Source: Methanococcoides sp. AM1 (GTDB lineage Archaea; Halobacteriota; Methanosarcinia; Methanosarcinales; Methanosarcinaceae). Taken from it: a stretch of 64,000 nucleotides of DNA. The stretch spans positions 434,001-498,000 of the forward strand of contig NZ_CAAGSW010000002.1 in assembly GCF_900774055.1 (NCBI RefSeq), in the 5' to 3' direction. This document shows positions 25,106-35,094 of this stretch, one piece after another (within the stretch, counting starts at the first letter, position 1; each line of letters opens with the position of its first letter). The translations under genes were made by a program, and so were the position numbers. A model generated the notes under the pieces. The model saw only the letters and a program-made list of their open reading frames with translations, did no database searches and had not been told where the DNA came from.

Positions 25106-27058
25106 TCAAGGTCCTTCCTTGACATCTTCCCATATATGTTCGTCTGGTTTGCATAATTTGTAATAGTTTTCAAAATTTGTAGAATCAGAGACTATCCCCA
25201 ACTCCATGAAAAAGTCACTTGGATATTTTTGGTGTGGCTCTTCTACAAAAACATCAACAAATCTTTCATACAAATGCTTTAAAACTTCTGCAAAATTGTA
25301 GAACCAATATTCTTTTGGTTCATATGCATTAATCAATTCTTTGTTTTCAGCAAAAACACCTAATTCAGCTATATCAAATAATAATGCATTCGAATTATTA
25401 GGCCACTCCTTAATGATGATTTCGTTTCCGATTTTATGAAGATCATCTATAATGTAATGTATTGCATAATGTACTTCATTACCAATTGCTGCCCGAGCTA
25501 TTTGTCCATATGCTGAATAGACATTATAAGTAGTAGAGTAATCATCTCGTTTCAATAATTCCATGGTTATCTGCTTTAAAATTAAGCTGATTGTCTCAAT
25601 AAGATTTTCTCCATTTTTAGAAACATCATTTATTGGAGTGATCTTTTTAATTATTTTTGTATTCAGAAGTTCCAAATCATTAATTATTTGGTTAACCGGA
25701 TTGTAATCTGATTCTGTTTTTGATGTATAATCGTCTCTTATGGATCGATGCTTTATTTGGTAGTCAACATTTACAATATCTTCTGCAATTGCACCTATTA
25801 TTTCTAACCATCTTTGTATTTTTTGATCATCATAAGATTCTTTATCGATATAGTAATTAATCAAATTAAAAATACAGTCATTTCCTTTATAAGAATAGTC
25901 AACATGGAATGTTTTACTATTAAGGTCAAATGAATGAGTTCCAACACAATCAACTATTTTTTTTGCATTCTTAAAATCGTTTGTGTCGATAAGTATTTTC
26001 CCGATTTTTTCATAATTGTGAATTAAAATTGTATAAGAATGGTAATTTTCTTCGTGGATTGAGATTTTTGCTAGCTTTGTGTAATTTTCAATTATCAATA
26101 ATACAATGTTCTCTTTGATCGTATCGTTAAGAGCATTGTCAAGTAAAATTGGAAATATTTTCTCATTCATTTTATCAATACATTTTGAGAAAAATTTATA
26201 TTCTGATTTTTCAATTGCTAATGCTAAAATATCAAAAACTGACTCAAGATCAGACTCTTGACCAAGAGTTCTTATGTCTAAATTCAATTTTCTAATCTTT
26301 TCACCATCTCTCTTTATATTTTCTGCAAATGTAGGCAAATCAACTTTTTCATCATCATCTGTGTGTTGAAATGTATAATAAGAATGTTTTAAAGCGATAA
26401 GTGGACCCGATATATTTTCTTCTTTTGGATATTCAAATTTATTACAAACTTCAGAAAAAATATCGTAGCTACTTAATGATTTTAAATATAATTCGATTAG
26501 AGTTGATTTATTTGAATAACATAACAATTTGTACAATACGAATAATAGGAAGAATATTGGGAGAAATATGATAGGTAATTCAATATTTAATTCTCGACTG
26601 GTAGGTGTATGATAAAAATTTATTGCCAACACTGCAAAATAAAAAAGTAAGATCAATGCTAAAAAGAAACCATTCATTCTTTTAAATAATAATGTTTTCA
26701 ATAACGGATGGTACTTTGGTTCTAAAACTTGGTGTATTGCGATACCAATGGTTATGATTATAGTAAATAATAAAATAATAGATTGGATTAGCTGATTCAA
26801 TACATTTATCTTTATATCCAATACATCTCCGGTAGATTCAGTATTTCCTGTAACAACATTTGTAGTAGAATTTGTATCGTTATCAGGTAATTGACTGTTG
26901 TTTTTGTTAGATATGTTTTCATTTGTTGTAGAATCATAAGTTCCATTTTGAGTTGCAATATCTGAGGCATAAGCACTAAAAGAACACATTAAAGTCAGGG
27001 CTAAAACCACTAATAAAATTACATATCTGCGGGCAAATATTTTATACAATATTCTCAT
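25106..27058 (-). CDS. large membrane-anchored protein of unknown function
   Basis: 650 residues. An N-terminal signal or anchor (about 12-32, ending FSAYASD) leads to an Asn/Thr-rich stretch (about 35-80) that would be outside. Three to four membrane helices follow (about 85-110, 127-150, 160-185). The remaining 460 residues are hydrophilic, helical and probably cytoplasmic, and have no motif I recognise. AGGGGA lies before the ATG. It is monocistronic next to the ABC-3C operon; a sensing role in defence is only a possibility. Confidence 0.65.
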   Translation of the reverse strand: MRILYKIFARRYVILLVVLALTLMCSFSAYASDIATQNGTYDSTTNENISNKNNSQLPDNDTNSTTNVVTGNTESTGDVLDIKINVLNQLIQSIILLFTIIITIGIAIHQVLEPKYHPLLKTLLFKRMNGFFLALILLFYFAVLAINFYHTPTSRELNIELPIIFLPIFFLLFVLYKLLCYSNKSTLIELYLKSLSSYDIFSEVCNKFEYPKEENISGPLIALKHSYYTFQHTDDDEKVDLPTFAENIKRDGEKIRKLNLDIRTLGQESDLESVFDILALAIEKSEYKFFSKCIDKMNEKIFPILLDNALNDTIKENIVLLIIENYTKLAKISIHEENYHSYTILIHNYEKIGKILIDTNDFKNAKKIVDCVGTHSFDLNSKTFHVDYSYKGNDCIFNLINYYIDKESYDDQKIQRWLEIIGAIAEDIVNVDYQIKHRSIRDDYTSKTESDYNPVNQIINDLELLNTKIIKKITPINDVSKNGENLIETISLILKQITMELLKRDDYSTTYNVYSAYGQIARAAIGNEVHYAIHYIIDDLHKIGNEIIIKEWPNNSNALLFDIAELGVFAENKELINAYEPKEYWFYNFAEVLKHLYERFVDVFVEEPHQKYPSDFFMELGIVSDSTNFENYYKLCKPDEHIWEDVKEGP

Positions 27059-27715
27059 TAATTTTCCCCTAATACTTTTTCAAGAACAAAAGCATAATAA
27101 AATTTATAGTTTCTCTTTAAGATCGTGTGGGTAATTATTCCTTCTTACAAGCAAATATTCGCAATTGTAGATAGTTCCCTTGGACAATCCTTTAACTGAT
27201 ATGTGATATTTTTGGTCATACGATTGCGATTTGCATGAGTTCTTTGAATTCCATGACGATTGAAAGGCAGATGTAAATTAATTTAGTTACTCACTCGATG
27301 TTGAGGAGATCCAAAAATAGATTGTACTCCCCTTACATGAGCATTTGAGCAAATGGAATTTCAATCTTAGTGTTTTTCGATATCATGATATCAAGCAATC
27401 AAAGAACCATTAATTTACGAGGGTGTAGGGAGGTTCTACTCTAGCTTTTGGATATAGATAACTCAACATTTATCCAATCATCCAATTGTTTTAGTATCTT
27501 CAAAAGATCAATAACTTTGATATAATATAAACTAACTAACACTTTGCATAATAGTTTGAATCAAAATCGCTATATTTCAGGAAAATTTAATTTTTTTGAA
27601 TAATGTAATAACGCATAAAATGAAATAAAACACGTTCATATTCAAATTTATATTCTTGAAAAATGTAGAATACTATATGCCTAAATTGATGTTTTGAGAA
27701 AATGAAGTTGAGTAT
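27059..27715. other. 657-bp non-coding stretch
   Basis: No gene is supported. It contains the perfect 14-bp palindrome GATATCATGATATC (27379-27392) and, near 27671, a TATA-like ACTATATGCC suited to the ABC-3C operon. It is AT-rich otherwise. Confidence 0.4.
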
Positions 27716-28846
27716 ATGGGTAGTAAAATAAAGCATAGTGCAGCACCCTCAATTGAAGGGACAATATATCAATTCTATATTGCTATTGACAAATGTTTTG
27801 AACTACTTGAAGGTGAAAAAATATTCATTGAGACGTATGGTGATGTAACTGTCTCTGGTATGTGTCAAATAGAAGTGAAACATTACACCGAAGATTTAAC
27901 AGACCTGCATGAAAATGTTTGGAAAACAATCAATAATTGGTTACAAGATAATTTTGATACCGGTTTTTATAAAAATCTAATACTTCTAACAACTCAAAGA
28001 TTCGGATCAAAATCATCATTCAAAGGATGGAATAATAGATTGAAGTCTGAGAAAAAGCAGATATTAGATGATATTGCTCTGAAGTACCAGCAACGAAATA
28101 ATAGAAGTCAATCAACTGAAAAGTTACTTGATTCAGTCTTGGATGACACCAAAAAAGATAAGCTACTGGATATTTTAGACAAATTTATAATTTTTGATTC
28201 TTCGGCAGAAAGCACCACTTATTATGAAATGATTAAACAAAAACATGGAAAAGCTGTTTTATCTTCAAATGCAGATGATTATATTAATTCATTAATGGGA
28301 TATTTACTTTCACCAGAAGTTAGAATTGGTGACGGATGGGAGATTACATATCAAGGTTTTACTTCCAAAGTGAGAGCATTAGTAAATCAGTTTCGATCTG
28401 GAACTACTATTTTTCCAAAACCAAGTTTAAACATTGATAATGATAAGATTGATAGTCACAATGAACACCTATTTGTAAAAAAAATAGAAGACATCGATTA
28501 TCATGAGATAAAAGGTAAAGCTATTTCAGATTATGTACGCACAAATTATACTATTTCTCAAGAATTTAAAAAATATGCTGTCGAGAAAAAGCACTATAAT
28601 GACTATGAACAAGAAATATTGGATACCTATAATCCTGCTTATAGTAAAGCTTCAAGAAACACAAATGAAACTGACAGAACAAGCGATTCAAAAGATTTCT
28701 ATGATACAATTACTGCTTCAGAAGCTCCACAGTTCATACATTTCAATGACACTCCAAAGTTCTTTAAAAATGGAATTTTGCATGGTTTGGCAAACGATGA
28801 AGATAAAAATGTTGTTTGGAAATTAAAGGTGGATAAGGATGAGTAA
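27716..28846 (+). CDS. ABC-3C effector with PD-(D/E)XK-like nuclease domain
   Basis: 376 residues. The N-terminus (SIEGTIYQFYIAIDKC, then FIETYGDVT and CQIEVKHYTED) resembles the restriction-like nuclease domains of DUF4297/Cap4-type proteins, with candidate catalytic Glu, Asp and the E-V-K core. The C-terminal half has no recognised motif. Its last 8 bases overlap the middle-component gene, and the ATPase follows, which is the order of ABC three-component systems. The effector probably cuts nucleic acid when the ATPase is triggered; that is inferred from the family. Confidence 0.75.
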   Translation: MGSKIKHSAAPSIEGTIYQFYIAIDKCFELLEGEKIFIETYGDVTVSGMCQIEVKHYTEDLTDLHENVWKTINNWLQDNFDTGFYKNLILLTTQRFGSKSSFKGWNNRLKSEKKQILDDIALKYQQRNNRSQSTEKLLDSVLDDTKKDKLLDILDKFIIFDSSAESTTYYEMIKQKHGKAVLSSNADDYINSLMGYLLSPEVRIGDGWEITYQGFTSKVRALVNQFRSGTTIFPKPSLNIDNDKIDSHNEHLFVKKIEDIDYHEIKGKAISDYVRTNYTISQEFKKYAVEKKHYNDYEQEILDTYNPAYSKASRNTNETDRTSDSKDFYDTITASEAPQFIHFNDTPKFFKNGILHGLANDEDKNVVWKLKVDKDE

Positions 28847-29300
28847 ATTTGTAGATAGCGTATCTCAAATACACAACAATCCATTTGTATTATCTCCTTT
28901 AATTGTTGAGTTTTTTAAGTATATACCTCCAAAACCCCAAAATCTCCTTTTAGCATATTTAGTGTTACCATTAGTTTTGCATGAAGACAGCAAAAATTGG
29001 TTGTCACGAGCTAAAACAACAAGTTCAATACATACATTGAAAAAGAACAAAGAGAACCTTTTTGGACTTCAAGAGAGAGTCTATCTCTATCAAGATTTAA
29101 CAAATAAATGTATCCAATATGCAGTGGATAATGAAATAATTAAAATCAATGATGACTTAATTATTGAAGTGTTGAAGACAGAATATAACACTGCAGAATA
29201 CCTGAAAAAGTCGCTAAAAGCATCATCAAATTTACATAAAGTTTTTCGAGATTTAGAGATTGTTGCCATATATCGATTATTGGGAGTTAAAATGCTATGA
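28839..29300 (+). CDS. ABC three-component system middle component
   Basis: 153 residues. The segment NLLLAYLVLPLVLHEDSKNWL is the hallmark of the middle component; further helices follow. AAGG lies just before the start, inside the effector gene; ATGA overlap couples it to the ATPase gene. In known systems it bridges effector and ATPase. It has no catalytic motif of its own. Confidence 0.82.
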   Translation: MSKFVDSVSQIHNNPFVLSPLIVEFFKYIPPKPQNLLLAYLVLPLVLHEDSKNWLSRAKTTSSIHTLKKNKENLFGLQERVYLYQDLTNKCIQYAVDNEIIKINDDLIIEVLKTEYNTAEYLKKSLKASSNLHKVFRDLEIVAIYRLLGVKML

Positions 29301-31321
29301 AAAGCTGTTTACTATATATTGGGGTGATTGACAAACTTGATAAAGTACATTTTGTTGAGTTTGGACCTGGTGTTAATGTAATAACTGGTAAATCATCGAC
29401 CGGTAAAAGTGCAATGATTGAAATATTTGATTATTGCTTTGGGAGTTCTGAATTCACTATACCAGCAGGAATTATTACCGATTCTGCTCAACTTTATTTT
29501 ATTGTGTTGTCAGTTAAAGAAACCAATATCATTTTGGCAAGGACTCCACAAAAAAAAGCAGTGTTTTTGAAAACTGAATCTTCTTTACCCAACATAGAAG
29601 ATCTATCGATTGATTACTTCGATGATAATTATTTCATCAATTTCAAAGATTTTAAACTTGAACTTGGCCGATATTTTGGTCTTGAAATCGTCGACACGGA
29701 TGAAGATCTGGAAGACCGAAAATATACAAAAATGAAAAAAGCTAGGCCATCTATAAGAAATATGACTCCCTTTATGCTACAACATCAAAACTTAATTGCA
29801 AATAAGCATGCTATCTTTTACAGGTTTGATGAAAAAGAAAAAAGGGAACATACCATTGATCAATTTAAAATATTTGCTGGTTTTGTAAACCAAGAATACT
29901 TTTTAATTAACCAGAAATTAGCAGATGAAGAGAGAAATCTAAAACAGTTGGAAAGGAAGCAAAAAAGCATTGAAGAGCAATTTGCTAAAAACTGCGAAGA
30001 ACTTGAAAATTTATTAAAAGAATTCATTGCAATTACTGGTAATGAATGTTTAAAAGAAAAACCCAAAACAATATTGTCAAACCCAGCAAATTACCTAGAT
30101 AAAATAAATTCTAAAAAAATAGAATCAAATTATGAATCAAATGAAGCCCTAATTCAGTTGCAAAATTTAAAAGAACGTAAAAATAATTTATTTGCACAAC
30201 AACGAACTCTTCAAATTAAACTTAATGACATAAATTCATCGGTAGAGTATGCAAATAATTATAAGGAATACTTAAACGATGTTCCTGAAAAAGATGATGA
30301 AATTATTTATTTATCTCAGTGCCCCTTTTGTAAAACTTCAAATGAAAGTATTTTAACTGAGGCTAATCTGCTATCTGAGTCCATTAAATGGCTTAATGAT
30401 GAATTAAGTAAATCCACTTACTTATTGGATTCTTTTGAGTCTGATAAAAAAAGATTTGAACAAGAAATTAAGCAAACTAAAAGAGAAATTACAGGGGTAT
30501 ACTCTGAAATTACAAAGCTTGAAAATATAACAAAAAATTTGAGAGCAAATCGTGATTTAGATGAACAAGGATTAAAAGTAAAATTAAAAATAGAAAACTT
30601 TTTAGAAAAACAGATTGCAGCAAATGGTTTAAATCTAGAAACGGAGATGAAAAATTCAAAGGATCATATTAAAAGTCTTAAAAGCACTCTCCGAGAAAAA
30701 TACAATGTTGAACACAAGCTCAAAGATGCAGAAACATATATAAACAATACAATGAACCAAATTGGTAATAATTTTGATTTTGAAGAATCATACAAACCAG
30801 TTAACCTTAAATTTTCATTAGATCGTTTTGAACTCTGGAACGAAAAAGGTCAATATGAAAGAATATATCTTCGTTCTATGGGAAGTGGTGCAAATTGGTT
30901 ATATAGCCATTTAACGCTTTTCATGTCACTTCACAAATACTTCTGCTCACTGGGTAGTCAATCTTTGCTTCCACCAATCTTGTTTTTAGACCAACCAAGT
31001 CAAGTATATTTCCCAACATCAATTGTAGACGATGGCAACAATTTTGATGCTTCAAAATTAAAAGAGAAGGAAGGCAAAAAGGAAAAAACTGATGACGATT
31101 TAGCTGCAGTGAATAATTTATTTGACCAAATTGTTAAATTTGCGAATAATACTCTCAAAGAAACAGGAATCAAACCTCAGATTATTATTACAGATCATGC
31201 AGATAATTTGAAATTGGATAATGCTGAATTTGATTCATTAGTAAAAAATCGAAGATGGAGGGACAGAGGTTTCATTGTGCCATCTGATAAAATTAGTGAA
31301 GTAAACATACTTGGTGAATAA
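29297..31321 (+). CDS. DUF3732-type ABC ATPase of the ABC-3C system
   Basis: 674 residues. Walker A GKSSTGKS at 31-38 follows VNVITG. A long SMC-like coiled coil (about 200-500) is interrupted by a CPFC motif near 338. The C-terminus has LRSMGSGANWLYSHL as signature region and ILFLDQPSQVY as Walker B, then a region with IIITDHADNLKL. This is the architecture of ABC-3C ATPases, proposed to sense DNA and license the nuclease. The stop overlaps a possible GTG of the next small gene. Confidence 0.85.
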   Translation: MKSCLLYIGVIDKLDKVHFVEFGPGVNVITGKSSTGKSAMIEIFDYCFGSSEFTIPAGIITDSAQLYFIVLSVKETNIILARTPQKKAVFLKTESSLPNIEDLSIDYFDDNYFINFKDFKLELGRYFGLEIVDTDEDLEDRKYTKMKKARPSIRNMTPFMLQHQNLIANKHAIFYRFDEKEKREHTIDQFKIFAGFVNQEYFLINQKLADEERNLKQLERKQKSIEEQFAKNCEELENLLKEFIAITGNECLKEKPKTILSNPANYLDKINSKKIESNYESNEALIQLQNLKERKNNLFAQQRTLQIKLNDINSSVEYANNYKEYLNDVPEKDDEIIYLSQCPFCKTSNESILTEANLLSESIKWLNDELSKSTYLLDSFESDKKRFEQEIKQTKREITGVYSEITKLENITKNLRANRDLDEQGLKVKLKIENFLEKQIAANGLNLETEMKNSKDHIKSLKSTLREKYNVEHKLKDAETYINNTMNQIGNNFDFEESYKPVNLKFSLDRFELWNEKGQYERIYLRSMGSGANWLYSHLTLFMSLHKYFCSLGSQSLLPPILFLDQPSQVYFPTSIVDDGNNFDASKLKEKEGKKEKTDDDLAAVNNLFDQIVKFANNTLKETGIKPQIIITDHADNLKLDNAEFDSLVKNRRWRDRGFIVPSDKISEVNILGE

Positions 31322-31439
31322 AACGACAAAGATCCTTGGCCTATTTTTAAGATTTATGTCTTCGCCCGCTCTATTAATAGCAGCCATCGTTTACGTGCTG
31401 ATCCCTGATGAAAGAGAATATCAAAGATATGATTATTAA
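31314..31439 (+). CDS. possible 41-residue membrane protein after ABC-3C
   Basis: GTG at 31314 overlaps the ATPase stop (GTGAATAA). The product is MNKTTKILGLFLRFMSS, one hydrophobic helix (ALLIAAIVYVLI) and a polar tail PDEREYQRYDY. Positive-inside charge suits a single-pass protein. A shorter version starts at ATG 31356 (27 residues). It sits 8 bases before another small membrane protein. Real but unproven. Confidence 0.4.
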   Translation: MNKTTKILGLFLRFMSSPALLIAAIVYVLIPDEREYQRYDY

Positions 31440-31447
31440 GTGATCAA

Positions 31448-31645
31448 ATGAGTTCTGCAAATTTTGAACCTCTGGAATCATTCATAAATTCAATAATTGG
31501 TATTGTTTCGCTATTAATTATTGCAATACTTTTAGCCGTATTTCTTGCAATATATCAGTATTTGAACATGGATGTAACTTTCATTATACCTTTACTTGAA
31601 GCAATAAATTCAGTTATTAACAGTCTTCAATCATTATTTGGTTAA
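31448..31645 (+). CDS. small membrane protein, 65 residues
   Basis: One long hydrophobic helix (about 16-38, IIGIVSLLIIAILLAVFLAIY) and a second amphipathic or hydrophobic stretch (about 45-65). Preceded by AGTGATCAA at usual ribosome-site distance. It follows the 41-residue frame by 8 bases and closes the ABC-3C operon. No family recognised. Confidence 0.6.
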   Translation: MSSANFEPLESFINSIIGIVSLLIIAILLAVFLAIYQYLNMDVTFIIPLLEAINSVINSLQSLFG

Positions 31646-31692
31646 GGTAAGTTCAAAATAAATTATTCTTAGAATCAGAGATTGATATTCTT

Positions 31693-31893
31693 ATCCTGTC
31701 CAGTACCCTGTCCGCAGAATATCGCCATCAATAGGCACTGTTGGACAGGATGCAGGATAAAGCCCATATTGTAATCTCCACAGGAATATTTTCTCAAAAT
31801 TTTTCTATAATAATCTACAATATGGCTTTTTTTCTCATCCTGTCCAGTAGATTAAGATTATTCAAATTTAATCAGGACAGGTTGTTGGACAGG
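31693..31893. repeat. cluster of CCTGTCC/GGACAGG heptamers
   Basis: In the 639-bp gap 31646-32284 the heptamer occurs six times: forward at 31695, 31707 and 31839; reverse at 31743, 31875 and 31887. ATCCTGTCCAGTA is a perfect 13-bp repeat (31693 and 31837). ATCCTGTCC (31693-31701) can pair with GGACAGGAT (31743-31751). It looks like iterons of an origin or a multi-site operator. The rest of the gap is AT-rich with no gene. Confidence 0.6.
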
Positions 31894-32284
31894 TTACTAC
31901 AAAGTTCAAAATAAAAAATTTACAGCATATCAAATAAGTTTATATAGTGTCAAATTAATTCTATATTATCATATTTATCTCCTATTTTTTCTCTTTTTCA
32001 GAACGAAGTCCATTTAAAATTAATTAATGCTGAAACACTTCGCTTAAACCTTATTTTAAACCTTCCTAAAGGCATTGCATTGCAAATCATACATTTCCAT
32101 TTACTCATTGTTTTCTACTCTCAAACAGGCTGAGATTCACTCTGAGATACATTCAAAGCTATACTTAGTCCTCTTCAGAAGCTGCACCGAAGCTTCCAGA
32201 ATACAGTCCAAAACGAATGTTTATATAAATAAATCGTAAAAAATATTATTAGGTCTACACTATGTGCAGCCCTAGGAGAAATTA

Positions 32285-33178
32285 ATGAAAAAGTACAATG
32301 ATAATTCACTTAAAAGTCAAATACTGAATGCGGTTCATAAGCTTGGAGATAATGCAATTTCCAGGAAGATACGTGAGTTAATCGAATACAAAGGTTCCAA
32401 CTCCAACTTCAAGTCGGAAATCTATGCCCTTAAACGCAGGGGATACCTTAGCTTCGCTCCTGAATCAAAGGACAGAAAGGTAAAACAATACATTCTGACA
32501 AAAAAAGGAAAATTCCATCGGTTGCAGCCGGACTATTATCAAAGAATGAAGGTACAAAAACTCAATGCAACAGTCCATGGAATACTCAACGATGATGAAA
32601 AATTCACAGCAGCAGTCGATAGTGAAGTTGATAATAGAATGGAAATTATCGAGAAAAATGTTGAAAGCATTATAACCGGTAGTGCGAATAATTTCAGTGA
32701 ACCCACTTCAAAAGGTGAAATGACTGTAGCGAATATAATCGCAAAGAAAGATAAAGAAATAAAAACTTGGCAATCTCGTTATTTCAATCAGGTCAATTCA
32801 CGTCCTGTCGAAAGTAAAATCAATAAAACTACACAGCGAACTGCTAAGAAGAATACTGATGAAAAAAGAATTGAGGACAGGAAAAAACTTGCCAACCATT
32901 ATTATCAGAAGAAGTTATGGCTGGATTTTGAATTTTTCTCACAATGGAAGAATATGGTTCCAGTGCTTCTTAGCGGAAAGAAATTCCTGAACAAGAGAAG
33001 CGTTGAAATTATGTCAATTGATGAAGCCAAGCGGGAGATGGATAGAGGGCATACCAGAGCAATATTGCAGTCCAATGATGAGATTCTAGCTTGTTGTTTC
33101 CGGATTGATAAAATAAATAAAGATGGGATAGTCGTCAAGAGCGATAGATTGGATTTGAAGAAGAATATGAAATGGTAA
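32285..33178 (+). CDS. winged-helix DNA-binding protein
   Basis: 297 residues. The N-terminal 75 residues look like a winged helix (LKSQILNAVHKLGDNAIS, FKSEIYALKRRGYLSF, then KQYILTKKGKFHRL). A charged middle and a C-terminal domain (about 215-297, YYQKKLWLDFEFFSQW and DEILACCFRIDKINKDG) have no known match. AGGAGA lies 8 bases before the ATG. It follows the heptamer cluster, so it could be the protein that binds there, as initiator or regulator. Family unknown. Confidence 0.6.
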   Translation: MKKYNDNSLKSQILNAVHKLGDNAISRKIRELIEYKGSNSNFKSEIYALKRRGYLSFAPESKDRKVKQYILTKKGKFHRLQPDYYQRMKVQKLNATVHGILNDDEKFTAAVDSEVDNRMEIIEKNVESIITGSANNFSEPTSKGEMTVANIIAKKDKEIKTWQSRYFNQVNSRPVESKINKTTQRTAKKNTDEKRIEDRKKLANHYYQKKLWLDFEFFSQWKNMVPVLLSGKKFLNKRSVEIMSIDEAKREMDRGHTRAILQSNDEILACCFRIDKINKDGIVVKSDRLDLKKNMKW

Positions 33179-33292
33179 AATTGTATGTGGCATCCATCAA
33201 GTTCTGACTAGCATTTGATAAATGAAAACTCTATAAAATATTAATGCGGGTGCTGATTAAATTTTTATAGAGCAGGATGCTCTTAATCTATA

Positions 33293-34984
33293 ATGTCTAT
33301 GAAGAATTTTTATTGCGTCATTTGTGGTTCTGAACTTGAAGACCGTGGACATACGTGTTCCAACAAATGCCACTTAGCATTAATGGATTTTAAAGGGAGT
33401 TACAAAGAATATTTACCGAATGGATATTGTAATTTTTGTGGTAAACCCCATAGCCTAACAAAAAACCTTAGCCATAAAAATATGATACTCCTTCGACACC
33501 CTGAATGCTATTCTTCTTCATTTGCCAAGCAATTTTGTGATAAAAATAAGGTCGCTAAAGTAATGACAAAAGACATAGACACAAATAAAGAATTCAGATT
33601 AGCATCAGGAGAAAAGGTATATGATACTCTCACTGGGCTTTTAATGTGTCCAAAATGTAAAAATTATTCTCTTGAATATAATGATTGGAAAAAAGAATGG
33701 ATTTGTAAATTATGCGGAACGAATTCTAATAAATCATTAATAATTAATTGGTATGCATTCAATTTAAAAGACAATGACAAATATATGATATACAAGAATC
33801 ACGGCATTGAAGCACTTTCTGAAATTACGAAAAAACCTGTGGGCAAAATTGAACTTTTTATATCATCATATTTTGAGAATTGTTGTACTTCAAAGGGAGA
33901 AAAATGTCCATATCATACTTTTTTTGATGTACCTGATAATTATGAAGCAGCTAAAATCAGTCACTTGTTCTATGACATGAGAAATAAATATGTTCGATTA
34001 TTGACTGCCACCAATATGCTTAAACATGGGATAAAAGAATCTGAAAAACGTTTCAAAATAAATGATTTAATCATCCTCGAGTTCTTTAAAAGTGAACTAG
34101 AGGAATTATATGAAACGATACTCCAATCAATTAATAGAATGCACGATTATATGATTGGATTTGCGGACGATGACATAATAAGAAACCAATGTGTTTATTA
34201 TTCTGAAATAAATCCAAATATCATATACGTAACCGGCAAAGAAGAAAATGCATGTTATGCTTGGAATGATGCAATAAAAGGGCAGTTGGTTGGTGTATTT
34301 GGATTACCTATTAGTGCAATTATGGATTTTGCCCATAGTATTACTGAAACTTACATGGCATTTCAATTATTTTTGGAAAAGCAACCACATGCGAAGTTAA
34401 AATCCGAAAAAATAGAACCTATTGAAAAGAAGGTTTTGAATTTAATAAAATCTGAAAAAGGCATTTATCAAATGGATGTGTGGAGAACATTGGGAATGGA
34501 CTACCGAGAGTGCTCAAGAATTGTGACAAAATTATTGAGTAAAAATTTAATTAAAAGAGAGAAAGCTCCATCAAATGTATTAGCTACCTACAAATTATTA
34601 CCAAAATCTACAATTCATAAATCTGAATCAGCAGAAGATTTTCTGAAACAATATTATGTGGAACTGGACGACCTTATTAATTATGATTTTAAGGAGCCTG
34701 AATTATGGTATTGGACATTTAAAGAATCCTATGACCAAGATATCGTTTTTACAAATTTTGGCAATCCTGATTTGCAGTATAAGAAGGATATGCAAGAATT
34801 TGTAGAAAGCTTGCAAAAAGAGAAGCTTCCTTTCGAAATATTAGAGTCATTACATATTAGCTCAAGGGTGGTAAAAATTAATAATATTACATATTATGAA
34901 ATTACGAATGAAGACCTTATTGAAATATATGAGGAAGATGGATATTTCATCGATATGATTCATGCAAATATCATAATAAATTAA
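33293..34984 (+). CDS. multi-zinc-ribbon protein with winged-helix domain
   Basis: 563 residues. Several Cys pairs lie in the first 155 residues: CVICGSE with CSNKCH, CNFCGK, CPKC with CKLCG, enough for about three zinc sites. A mid region has a further CC/CPYH group. Residues about 375-440 look like a MarR or AsnC-type winged helix (EKKVLNLIKSEKGIYQMDVWRTLGM). The C-terminal part has no recognised motif. A TATA-like box (TTTTTATAG near 33262) close to the ATG suggests a leaderless transcript. Probably a nucleic-acid binding protein; function unknown. Confidence 0.6.
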   Translation: MSMKNFYCVICGSELEDRGHTCSNKCHLALMDFKGSYKEYLPNGYCNFCGKPHSLTKNLSHKNMILLRHPECYSSSFAKQFCDKNKVAKVMTKDIDTNKEFRLASGEKVYDTLTGLLMCPKCKNYSLEYNDWKKEWICKLCGTNSNKSLIINWYAFNLKDNDKYMIYKNHGIEALSEITKKPVGKIELFISSYFENCCTSKGEKCPYHTFFDVPDNYEAAKISHLFYDMRNKYVRLLTATNMLKHGIKESEKRFKINDLIILEFFKSELEELYETILQSINRMHDYMIGFADDDIIRNQCVYYSEINPNIIYVTGKEENACYAWNDAIKGQLVGVFGLPISAIMDFAHSITETYMAFQLFLEKQPHAKLKSEKIEPIEKKVLNLIKSEKGIYQMDVWRTLGMDYRECSRIVTKLLSKNLIKREKAPSNVLATYKLLPKSTIHKSESAEDFLKQYYVELDDLINYDFKEPELWYWTFKESYDQDIVFTNFGNPDLQYKKDMQEFVESLQKEKLPFEILESLHISSRVVKINNITYYEITNEDLIEIYEEDGYFIDMIHANIIIN

Positions 34985-35094
34985 AGATGTAATGATTGGA
35001 AGGTCATGTTCTGAGATTAATATTTTACGTATTATACCCATCCTTTTTTAATATCTTTTACAATCAGAGTTCCTGAATTTCTATTTCTTGAATC

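Noticed and set aside
31693-31893. Heptamer cluster as a rho-independent terminator for the ABC-3C operon
   Set aside because: Arms are far apart and there is no T-run after them; repeat spacing fits protein binding better.
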